This document shows, one piece after another, positions 1 through 9,790 of a DNA stretch of 64,000 nt; the first letter of the stretch is position 1; the number at the start of each line of letters is the position of its first letter. The position numbers were made by a program, and so were the translations under genes. Below the pieces are notes generated by a model. It saw only the letters and a program-made list of their open reading frames with translations, was not told the origin of the DNA and made no database searches. The DNA is from Rutidosis leptorrhynchoides (Eukaryota > Streptophyta > Magnoliopsida > Asterales > Asteraceae), in contig NC_092338.1 in NCBI RefSeq assembly GCF_046630445.1, positions 340,757,501-340,821,500 on the forward strand, given 5' to 3'.

Positions 1-476
1 TTTCTTCAAAGTAAATGATTTTATGAATCAATACTTCATTATTCATTTTTATTGATGTTTACTCGGTGAATGATGTTGGTGTTTGTGGGATTCTTGTGAA
101 CTTCGCAAGGTACGAATGATGTTGTCTAGAAAGATTCGAGTATATCGAAAGTGTAAAATCAAATATGTAATTGAATAATACACTTAGTTTATTATGAAAT
201 GAAATTCATTGAATTTTCGAAACAGGGATTATAGTTAATGATGGTTAAGTTGCTAACGAAGGATGTACATTATAGCATATTAGTCATATGAATATGAATT
301 AACCGAGTAGTATCTACCCCCTTTTCAATTCATACATAATAGCTTAGTACAAAAAGATATATTATGGTTCCAAAATTTATATAATATATAAATTCTTTGG
401 AAATAATGAGTTAATACCTCATAACTCGTTATTTCAATATATCCATAGGTGATCGTGGTGTTGATATCGTTGGTGG

Positions 477-815
477 TTATGTAACTGGTGGAGCTTGTAG
501 TGTTACTGGTGTTGCTGGTGTTGGTAATACTGATGGTGATGTTGGCGGTACTGACGGTGCCAATGATGCTGACGGTACTGTTGATGCTATTGGTAAAGCA
601 AATCTTGCTTGTAAATCGTGCACCATTTCGGTCAGGGTTTCTACTCTTCCTTCTATCATTTTGGTCCACTCATCTGATTTATGGTTAAAGCTAGAATAGA
701 TAATCTCTAAGACTTTAGAAATTACATAATTGTCGCAGAATGTTTCTCCAATGAAGTTATGAATCAATACTTCATCAGTTATTGTTGTTGGTACTCCTTG
801 GTATCTATAGTGCAT
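477..815 (-). pseudogene. second gag-like stretch of El1, degenerate
   Basis: This open stretch of 112 residues overlaps the end of the gag-like gene in another frame. It carries a helical middle (VETLTEMVHDLQARFALP) followed by a Pro/Ala/Ser-rich tail. Both parts match in style the end of the upstream gag-like block (ENMVQRLQAP and tail). I read it as a tandem duplicate of the gag C-terminal part, or as its continuation after a frameshift. A third short echo (EVLTHYF against EVLIHNF) lies at about 380-430. Function beyond gag-like is unknown. Confidence 0.4.
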
Positions 816-1354
816 ATGACATTGATGCTCGAGGTACTGATTGTGATGTTGAGGTGTGGGATGCGGATGTTTCTGTTGGTGGTGGTGTTGGTACTGTTGG
901 TGTTGCTGATGGTGGTACTGTTGTTGCCGGTGCTGCTGCTGGTGCTTGTAACCTTTGCACCATATTCTCCAAAGTCACTACCCGAGCGCGAAGCTCGTTA
1001 ACTTCTTCTATTACACCGGGATGATTGGCGGTTCGGACGAGCGGATGAATAAGATCCAGAATTTGAGATAATATGTAGTCGTGATGAGATACTCTGGAAA
1101 TGAGAGAGAAAATGGTGTCTCGAACAGGTTCGCCGGTAAGTGCTTTCAGGTTCTTCTCCAAGAGGACAATGTGGTGGATGGAATGGATCACCTTCTTCTT
1201 GTCTCCAATGATTAAGTAGACTACGAACTCATCCCCATTTCATCCAGAATAGATGATGGCTAATTGGTTGAACCATTCCGGTCACACTGCTTTTGGAGCT
1301 CGAGTGAAACTCCATATCGGAATCCGAGGGACTTGAACTAGTGGCGAGTTCCAT
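805..1354 (-). pseudogene. gag-like protein of El1 family, broken
   Basis: This gag-like reading frame starts at an ATG at 1354 and shares its sequence with the ORF of LARD-A at 41360. Conserved stretches include SISHH-like HHLFWM, RQEEGDPFHPPH and LTGEPVR, followed by a helical segment (EEVNELRARVVTLENMVQRL) and a Pro/Thr/Ser-rich tail. The block looks like the N-terminal capsid-like protein of plant gypsy elements, but I cannot assign a lineage. It is broken: the Trp codon present in LARD-A is TGA here at about 1229-1231, and one extra base relative to LARD-A near 1157 shifts the frame. The longest remaining open stretch is 805-1191. Confidence 0.6.
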
Positions 1355-1748
1355 TTCGTACGATTGAATAAAGGATTTTTCGATATGAAATGATTTTCGG
1401 CTATCGGATGGTATTCTAATTACATAGAATATCTATATATATAGAACAAAAGATTTCGTAGATTACGGAGGAATTTACGGAATATGTTAGACAAAGTTTA
1501 CAGTAACAGATACGCTAATATATGAATTAGCAGATATGCTAAGATATGAATTTTGTCTATACACTATTCATGCAATCAATGCAGTAAGACGTGTCTAGAC
1601 TAAGAATGATAAGCAGATAATTTTTCGACAAGAAATGATAAGCAAAACTTTTTGATATGCAGACACGGTCGAAGTCCAGACTCACTAATGCATCTTAATA
1701 ACTATCCGTTAGACACAATAATGCAAGACCTGGTTCGCTAAGACCACC

Positions 1749-1760
1749 GCTCTGATACCA
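1749..1760 (-). promoter_or_regulatory. El1 primer-binding site, initiator Met-tRNA type
   Basis: On the minus strand the 12 bases read TGGTATCAGAGC, the classic complement to the 3' end of plant initiator Met-tRNA. It lies two bases inside the LTR end at 1763. It fixes the element's orientation as minus. Confidence 0.9.
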
Positions 1761-3099
1761 CATGAGACGACCCGTCCTAATCCATAAGGACGAATACAAT
1801 AACATATGGTTACATTGCGAGGTATTTGACCTCTATATGATACATTTTACAAACATTGCATTCGTTTTAAAAGACAAACTTTCATTACATCGAAAGTTGA
1901 CAGGCATGCATACTATTTCATAAAATCCAACTATAAATGACCTAATTTGTCATTTACTTAATCATAATCTTTATTGAACTCAACGACTTGAATGCAACGT
2001 CTTTTGAAATATGCCATGAATGACTCCAAGTAATATCTTTAAAATGAGCAAATACACAGCGGAAGGTTTCTTTCAATCCTGAGAATAAACATGCTTTAAA
2101 GTGTCAACCAAAATGTTGGTGAGTTCATTAGTTTATCATCAATATTCATTTCCATCATTTTTAATAGACCACAAGATTTCATATTTCCATTTCTTATAAA
2201 CATCATGCATGCATATTGCCATCTGCATAAAAATCATTCATATGGATTGAACACCTGGTAACCGACATTAACCATAATGCATAGAATATCCCCACAGACA
2301 TCGACGTCTGTATAATAATAATCTCGAAGTACTAAAGCCATCCATAGACATGAATGGGGGTTGTTAGGCCCAATAGATCTATCTTTAGGATTCGCGTCAA
2401 TTAGGGGCCATTTCCCTAATTCTTAGGTTACCAGACTTGAAGGGCGATATTCGATTTCGATAATCCAACCATAGAATATAATTTTTGAGTACTTGTGCCT
2501 ATTCAGTCAAACATTTATAAAAGTACATGTATTCTCAGTCCCAAAAATATATATTGCAAAAGCATTTAAAAAAGGAGTAATGAAACTCACTATACTGTAT
2601 TTCGTAGTAAAAATACATATGTCGTCATTGAACAAGTGTAGGGTTGGCCTCGAATTCACGAACCTGTATTAAGTATATATATTTATATGTTAGTCAATAT
2701 CTGTCTAACAATTTAGGTCAGGTCATAGTGTATCACAATCCTAAATATAGTCGTTTTATATATATCTAGGTCAACAAAAGTCATCGTGACCCAAAATGAC
2801 TTCCAAGATCTATACATGATTTTTATATATAACTTAAATATAGTCGTTTTATATATTTAAATATATTCAACAGATTTTATTAGGGTAAATAATATAAATC
2901 ATTTATTAATAAATAACATTTATATTTATATATGATAAAAATATACTTTTATATAATTTCAAGTAATAAAAATTATAAAGTTCACTTGATATTATAAAAT
3001 ATAGTGATGTGTATCATTAATGTAATTATATCACGTGTGGTAAAAATATCTTTGTATCGCATATTTATTTGATAAAATAATATTGGTAATAATCTTAAA

Positions 3100-3670
3100 G
3101 AATAAAAGTTGTATTATTTTGTAATAATAATAATTATTATTATTCTAGTAATAAAATTAACAATATTTATATTTACTAATGATGATATTAATTATGATAA
3201 TTCTAATCATGATAATTTTAATAATAATGATACTTTTTATTATTAACTGTAATAATAATATTTTATATAAAAATAATAATTCTATTCAAAATGATAATTT
3301 TTAATAATAATAATACTAAAATGATAATAATAATGATATTTTATAATAACAATAATATTTCTATTAAAAATGATAATTTTAATAAAAATGATAGTTTTAA
3401 TATTAATGATACTTTTATTAATAATAATGATAAAAATAATGGAAAATGATATTTTTATCTAAATCATAATCTTAACAATATTTTAACTGAATCATGATAC
3501 TCATACTCATTATTTCCTAATCGATTTGTTTCATAGTTTTTAGTTCTCTTTTATATCGCATTCATAATAATGATAATAATAACAGTAATAGTAATAATTA
3601 GATGATACTAATATTAGTTTTAATGATAATAATAATAATAATAAATAATATTAATGTTAATACTGATAAT

Positions 3671-3748
<78 letters not shown>

Positions 3749-3920
3749 GGTAATAACCTTAACGATAATAACGATAGTAATAATAATAACAATAACAATT
3801 TTTAATGATAATATTTTTATTAATTACGATAATGATAATAATAATAATAATTATTATTATTATTAGATAATCATAATGACGATAATAACGACGATAGTAA
3901 TAATAATCATTTTTAATAAT
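3100..3920. repeat. TAA/AAT-rich low-complexity region
   Basis: This stretch is dominated by imperfect TAA/TTA/GAT trinucleotides on both strands, with a purer (TAA)n core at about 3673-3745. It gives spurious poly-Asn, poly-Ile and poly-Leu reading frames. It lies within the El1 LTR. Confidence 0.9.
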
Positions 3921-4394
3921 AATACTCAAATTAATGATAATTCAGTTGACTATAACTTTTAATCCGTTCATCGAAACCATACGCTTTCTAAATTAAAAGT
4001 TATTAATTTTTCGCCAGCTTTCCAAAGACATGTATATCATATATCTTATCTTAGTAGCATATATATTAAACTCGTGATCGATCATAAACTATTTAATGAC
4101 TAAATTAAAGTATACAAGCATGCATATTCATATATACTTGAGCACTAGTCAGGGATACACTATTAATATACAAAAGATAAGATATGAATGCTCACGTATC
4201 AATATTGTGATTCAATATTGCAGGAAAGTACGTAGACGCAACGGAGACGATAAACACTAGATTGACCACACGAGCATACCCTCGAACATTACCCATAACC
4301 TCCATAGTTATAACCCATAATTTCCTTAGCTCTATCCCGCTCGAAAACCCGTTTTGAAAATAACTCGCTTATGACCTCGTCGTAGTATTTTATG

Positions 4395-4401
4395 TATATC
4401 C

Positions 4402-4457
<56 letters not shown>

Positions 4458-4540
4458 TTAATACTAATATTAATACAACTGGATTAATAATAATAATCTT
4501 TAATAATAATAATAATAGTAATAATAATAATAATAATAAT

Positions 4541-4637
<97 letters not shown>

Positions 4638-4640
4638 TAA
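4395..4640. repeat. (TAA)n microsatellite
   Basis: Long runs of TAA trinucleotides are interrupted around 4456-4545. They are absent from the related LARD-A LTRs, so they expanded in or were gained by this LTR. Confidence 0.95.
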
Positions 4641-4699
4641 ATAAATATTACGGAGTATGTTAAGATAGAGAGATTGATAGTTTGTGAATTGAAACCAGA

Positions 4700-4829
4700 A
4701 CGCGTTCGAGCTTTATAGAAAATTTCTGGGATCCACTGCTCCGCAATCGTGGATCTTTTGTGAGTAACTGCTCCGCAATCGTGGAGCTACCTTTTACAGC
4801 TCACCAATTTTTGTTTTAATCTACAGACG

Positions 4830-4886
<57 letters not shown>

Positions 4887-5130
4887 TATATAATTAATTA
4901 TATATTATATTATATTCACGTGCATAGTTGACTTGTAAAATTAGTTCCAATGACTTGTACATTGATGCTCGACTTACGTCCCAGTTCCGGTTTCTTGAAC
5001 GCTATTTTGTACGTTAAGAAAACTTGTACTTTCCGTTTCGCGACGGGTACCTTTATCAATAATTAGACTTAGTCATCAATAGACTATATTACCTAGAGTA
5101 TAACATTTACATTTGAGTATTGTGGTAATT
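4700..5130 (-). promoter_or_regulatory. El1 U3 promoter block with TATA box and paired palindromes
   Basis: Read on the minus strand this block holds a TATA-like CTATAAAG (about 4711-4718). Upstream of it are two copies of an imperfect palindrome, CTCCACGATTGCGGAG-like, at 4739-4754 and 4771-4786. A GGTGAGCTGTAAAA element, an (AT)n array (4835-4882) and a block at 4892-4938 follow; that last block is almost identical to the Athila-type LTR at 52796-52842. The order matches the Athila-type U3. Promoter activity is inferred from position and TATA only. Confidence 0.6.
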
Positions 5131-6434
5131 TGCTTCTATAAATCAATGTCTCGTTGTTTACCAAAATACATTATTTTAAATCAAAACATTTTTATAACTT
5201 ATGTTATTATTATATCTTATTACCTTGTAAAATATATACATATATATATTTTTATTTGAAATATTCATTTAATAGTATAATATTTAGTTTTTCAAAACTA
5301 ATTATATTTCAAAGTTCATTTTATATTCGTTTAAATAATAGAAAAATATTATGTCGTATCACGTTTATGTTTTTGAAACATTATATATATACTTGTAATT
5401 TATAATATAAACTTTAATTAAATCCTTCAAAATTCATAAACAAATTATCTTATAAAACGTTTTAATAATAAAGTTCTTTTTAAACTGAAAACGTTGTTGT
5501 ACGTTTGAAACTAATTCAAATAAATATGATAACTTTGTTTTCCAAAACTAATTATATTTAAGAACCATTTTGTTAAAAGTTTAAAATAATGAAAATAGTT
5601 ATTTCATAACATGTTTTAGAAAGGTAAAATCATATATGACACATAACAGGTTTCAAGTTTTAAAATCATCGTTTGTTGGTGAAGCATAAGATAAGTGCAA
5701 ACGTTAATTAAATGTATGAAATCATTTAATGTACAACGTTGATTTTCTTAACTTGTCAATATCCAACATCTAAGTTATTTACACTACACATTCTTACTTT
5801 CACATTAAACAAAATGGAAGTTATAATAATTATCTTATTAAAGTCACGGGGAAAATATTGTAAAGTAAGAATTGGAAATCAAACAGAAATCTCCACTAAC
5901 CCTTGTCTAATTCTCGTTAATTGACACATTTGTTCTTACTTGTAAATCACTTTACCATTTTTCGAATGTTGTCAAAAAGAACAGATTTCTTAAATCATAG
6001 TGGACCTCATTACAGAGACCAGTAATCATAATCACAATGTATCTGATAATTCAATCATTTGATATTATCTTTTAATTCGTCTATAATCATATATTGAAAC
6101 TAATTCGTTTATGTAAAGTATTATTCATCAAATACTTTGTTAACGTTTTCAAGTCATAATAATAATTTCATAATTATTTTCATATCAACCAAACCGTTAA
6201 ATGTTTTATTAATATTTCTTAATTTAATAATCACGCATATGTATATATTCATACATATCTATTTACACATAATTGTTCGTGAATCATCGAGAGCAGTCGA
6301 AGGGTAAATGAATACATGAACATAGTTCAAAGTTTTTGAGATTTCAACATTACAGACTTTGCTTATCGTGTCGGAAACATTAAATCATCTAAAGATTAAG
6401 TTTAAATTTGATCGGAAATTTCCGGGTTGTCACA

Positions 6435-7840
6435 CCAGCACTCCTTCCTTGGGCAACTTCTCAGGTTTTTCTTGCCTTTATTTAGAGACTTTGCTCTTTC
6501 ATCATTATATATTCGGTATACCCTTTCTTCATAACTTTTGTTTTTTGTTCCTGGTGCCTAGAGAGGAAGTGATAATTCACCGAAAATAGGTCTTTGACCT
6601 ATCAAAAATAGTAAGGGGTTCGGAATCCTTTAACAAGTGCTTTTGTAGAGAATTTGGTCGATCTATCTCTTTATCAATCTCTGAATCTTTTGATAGGAGA
6701 AAACGGAATGTAGGTGAATATTTCTGATTCATCAACTCTTTTTGTGAGTTGGTTGGTTTAAATTGTGTGGAGTGGAAACGGAAATGGATGGATTTTTGTT
6801 TTCTCTATTCAGAATGATTTCGGAAGGAGTATTGCACCTGCACCATGTATGGCGCTTACTAACCATTGGCCTCGAAACGTATGTCAAAACCAAGTTCTAA
6901 CTTAAACCGTACACCGGCACGCTCATCAATTGAATTGACAAAGTACTGTAGATTTGATGGGTCATACAGATACTTTGGGTCCAAGATTCCTCACTTTTTG
7001 GGAGTAGGGGTCGTGCTTGGTCATGCGTAGCCTTTGACATATTTTTTTTGAAAGAAATCTTTTGACATATTTCTCGAGTTTTAGCTTAATCATTCCGTTC
7101 TAGTAAATGTTTCGAAAACTGATTTCTAGCAATTTTATAGAATCTTTTGGGTAAAACGAGGTAAGAATTTTTTGAAATTACCTAAATATTCCTTGCTAGT
7201 CAGTTTTAGACAAAAGAATTTTTCAAAACTTTGGCACTTTACGGTTATTTGTCCTTAAACCTTTACCCAATACCCCACACTTAGAAGAACATTGTCCCTA
7301 ATGTTCTCTGAAATAGAATATTTTAATATTTTATAAATTAAGGACAGTGTTTCTAAAATCTCCAAGTTTGGTGCGGGGATGACCCCACACTTAGAGGTTT
7401 TAGTGCATGATAATTGAAAATAGATTTGAGGAAAGATTACTTCCTTATGATCAGGTTACTCTCCTAGTGCTGGGCTTTCGTATGGTCGTGCTCCTAATGC
7501 TGGAAAGGACCAGTCTCTTTGATAAAATTCTATATGAAGAACAGAAGAGAGTAGCATTTCCACTAAATATATAACTTTTTATACAATGCATTTAAAAGAA
7601 AAAAAAGAAAAAAAGTAAAGTAGTCTACGGAATACTATCCTGGCCAATGTGTCGATCAGTGTTTGCGAAGTATCCATTAGGTCCGAAGAGATCATCGTCA
7701 TCCTCAAGTCTTGGCAAATACTCAAGCGGCTGTCTTGCATCCATCTCAGGACTCAAAAGGTGTCTAGACAAAGGTCCGATAACAACTTTAGGTGTGATAG
7801 GCTCGGGAATGGCTCCTCATCAGGGATGTTCTCGGTAATC
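6435..7840. other. 3' untranslated part of El2; no gene seen
   Basis: There is no convincing coding sequence here. Two stretches read AAGTGTGGGG on the minus strand (about 7273-7282 and 7383-7392), the phrase that also follows pol or precedes the LTR in the other Athila-type elements of this window. The block is therefore most simply the post-pol untranslated region of El2. Its 3' LTR is not seen and probably lies left of the inserted El1. Short plus-strand ORFs at 7647-7873 have no recognisable features. Confidence 0.5.
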
Positions 7841-8350
7841 TCAAAAACCTGGGGCTGTGGGTGGCTTTACTAAGATAGGCACTGTCACTAAGTGGCAGCC
7901 CTTAAGTGGCTCATGAACAGGGACCATCTCCATGACTGGGGCAGGCAAAACAGCTAATACAGGAGGCGTGATGGGAGCAACGTGAGTTGGAACGGTGGTT
8001 GAGGCAACTGAATGGACTGAGACTGGAGTGGAGCGCCTGGGAGTAGCTTGTTGTGTTGGCTGAACACGGCATGCTAGTCTGAATGGCGAAGGGCCTAGAA
8101 CACTCTTGGGCATCCATTCACGCTGATGGTATGCTCTGAGAGCTCGATAATGTCTCTGCAGGTCTCAGAGTAATGCCCATGCAACATCTGGGTCATTCAA
8201 GGTGGCTCCATAATGAATCACAGTCTGCAGCTCACGTGTCTCTACTAGCTCCGGATACTCAGCTGGTCTCAAAGCTAAACGCCTTGAGCATCGTACTTGA
8301 GGGGCTGGCGGTGTCGTATTGATGTCCTCCTCAACATTCTCAAGGATCAT
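7841..8350 (-). pseudogene. El2 3' ORF downstream of integrase (unknown function)
   Basis: Two same-frame open stretches (8165-8350 and 7841-8113) are separated by an in-frame TGA at about 8165-8167 and read as one protein of about 165 residues. The first part is charged and contains ALRPAEYPELVETRELQ; the second is rich in Pro, Thr and Val. No signal peptide, membrane segment or envelope-like feature is visible, although it sits where some Athila elements carry an env-like ORF. I do not recognise it. The frame and location support a former element gene rather than chance. Confidence 0.4.
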
Positions 8351-8769
8351 ACGCCTTGGACCTAACTATCCTGTAGATGGCCTAAACTGATCTGTGCTGC
8401 TCTCTGATAGACGCTGAGAGTCCTTCTCCTGCGAACTAGAATACAATAGAAAGCTCCCGATCCTGGTATTTTGCCTGAATACATTCAACAAACTCCTAAG
8501 TACTAAGCGCAAGTATGGCGCTTAGGGTTAGTACACAGAGATAATATTTTGTAAAATAAAAATAATTTGAAATAAAATAATAAAAAGGATAAGCAAGGGG
8601 TGCCTCCCAAGAGCGCTTTTTGTTTATCAAGTCAATACAGCTCGACTTTTCTTGTCAGGTCTTCAGAATGGATCAAAGGAGAAAAGGTGCTCATCCTTGT
8701 CGTAGTATTCTAAATAAGCTTTCAATCAGTGGCCGTTGACTTTGAAGTTGCTAGTAGGCCCTTCTATAT
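8351..8769. other. spacer between El2 3' ORF and integrase end
   Basis: This is noncoding in all frames over useful lengths. It lies downstream of the integrase C-terminus of El2 on the minus strand. Nothing else was recognised. Confidence 0.5.
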
Positions 8770-9105
8770 CTACGGCTCCATGTGGAAAAGCATGTATAAC
8801 TTTGTATGGCCCACTCCATTTTGATCTGAATTTTCCAGCGAACTTCTTGAATCGAGAATTAAAGAGTAGAACTTATCTCCAGGAGCGAACTTCATAGGTA
8901 TCAGTTTTGCATCATGTGTGAGTTTTGTTTCTTCCTTGTAGATATATGACATCTCGTAAGCTTGGTCTCTTAATTCAGCGAGTTCATTCATTTGCATCTT
9001 CCGATGCCTAGCGGTTACTGAAGGATCAAGGTTACAAGTCTTCAATGCACATAGCGCTTTATACTCTAGTTCCATCGGAAGGTGACAGGCTTTCCCATAT
9101 ATCAT
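8770..9105 (-). pseudogene. El2 integrase, C-terminal part
   Basis: The stretch begins at YGKACHLP and continues with ALKTCNLD and ELAELRDQAYE. It matches region by region the end of the El3 integrase (61260-61440), where the same words occur. It then reads into the post-core basic segment (MKFAPGDKF). It is separated from the core at 9307 by a stretch with frame breaks, so the gene is dead. It belongs to the split El2 pol. Confidence 0.85.
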
Positions 9106-9306
9106 GCGGTAGTGTGTAGTTCCTAGAGAATTCTTGTAAGCAGTCCGGAATGCTCACAGAGCATCATCTAGTTTTTCAGCCCATTTATTCCCATGATGGC
9201 CGACGATGCGTTCTAAAATTCTCTTGAGTGCTCTATTGGTGACCTCTTCTTGTCCATTAGTCTGCGGATTATAGGCAGTGGACATCTTGTGGGTAACTCT
9301 GTATTG

Positions 9307-9790
9307 TTACATCACCTTCATAAACTGGGTATTAAAGAAGTGTGTGCCTCTATCACTTATTATAGCGCGGGGAGCTCCAAATCGGCAGAAGAGTCTTTTC
9401 AGGAAGTTGGTGACGACCTTGGAATCATTTGTTGGAAATGCTTGGGCTTCAACCCATCTGGAGACGTAATCTACTGCTACGAGGACATATTCTTTCCCAT
9501 TAGACTTAGGGAATGGCCCCATAAAGTCTAATCCCCATATATTGAAGATCTCGCAAGCTTGGATATTAGTCTGAGGCATCTAATTCTTCATAGAGATAAT
9601 ACATTGTCTTAGGCATGCGTCGCAACTCTTTACAAGCTCTTGTGCATCTCGGAATATAGACGGCCAATAAAATCCCGATTCGTAGACTTTTCTTGCGATT
9701 AAGTTTGCTCCATGATGACCTCCAGTTGGCCCGTGGTGATATTGGTGAAGAATCCCTGTTGCTTGTTTCTCATCTACGCACCTCCTGATT
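9307..9790 (-). pseudogene. El2 integrase, zinc-binding region and catalytic core
   Basis: The upper part (9580-9790) contains the HHCC-type region: HQYHHGPTGGHHG followed by CDAC. The lower part (9307-9579) has the core with WGLDFMGPF, which carries the first catalytic Asp, and [11 protein letters not shown], which carries the second. A stop or frame break lies near 9580 between the two. The 5' side is cut at 9790 by the LARD-B insertion and resumes at 17688. Unlike El3, the second catalytic Asp is still present here. Confidence 0.9.
9786..9790. repeat. target-site duplication TGATT (left copy of LARD-B)
   Basis: TGATT directly precedes the left LTR of LARD-B. The same five bases follow the right LTR at 17688-17692. 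This shows one integration event into the El2 integrase gene. Confidence 0.95.

Larger units (their letters stand above)
1..1748 (-). mobile_element. El1: 5' internal region of a Ty3/gypsy-type element (truncated by window edge)
   Basis: This is the internal part of a minus-strand LTR element that starts at the primer site (1749-1760) and runs off the left edge. It shares long near-identical stretches with the internal start of LARD-A at 40890-41960, for example the segment after the primer site, so both belong to one family. It holds the broken gag-like gene at 805-1354 and a second, more degraded gag-like stretch at about 477-815. No protease, RT or integrase is visible in the part inside the window. 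A motif around TATGAATCAATACTTCAT recurs at about 22-39 and 758-775, which suggests internal duplication. Confidence 0.75.
1763..6434 (-). mobile_element. El1 5' LTR (4.67 kb)
   Basis: Read on the minus strand the LTR begins TGTGACAACCCGG at 6434 and ends ACGGGTCGTCTCA at 1763, with TG...CA termini and the primer site directly after. Both ends match the LTRs of LARD-A (37927-40889 and 44606-47134), but this LTR is about 1.7-2.1 kb longer. The extra part holds TAA-rich low-complexity DNA (about 3100-3920 and 4395-4640), an AT array, and a promoter block that matches Athila-type LTRs elsewhere in the window (see findings). The partner LTR and the second target-site copy lie outside the window; the right flank is CCAGC. 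Short ORFs at 5154-5405, 5739-5924 and 6359-6589 fall in this LTR and look like chance. Confidence 0.85.

Noticed and set aside
1749..1760. tRNA-like fragments at LTR borders (also 15605, 22129, 40892, 54501)
   Set aside because: They are primer-binding sites complementary to tRNA ends; no cloverleaf surrounds them, so they are not tRNA genes.
3598..3866. Poly-Asn, poly-Ile and poly-Leu reading frames
   Set aside because: They are translations of TAA/AAT low-complexity DNA in the El1 LTR on both strands. The same applies at 31850-32201.
7647..7873. Plus-strand ORFs of 63-74 residues
   Set aside because: They lie opposite the El2 3' region and show no features beyond chance opening.
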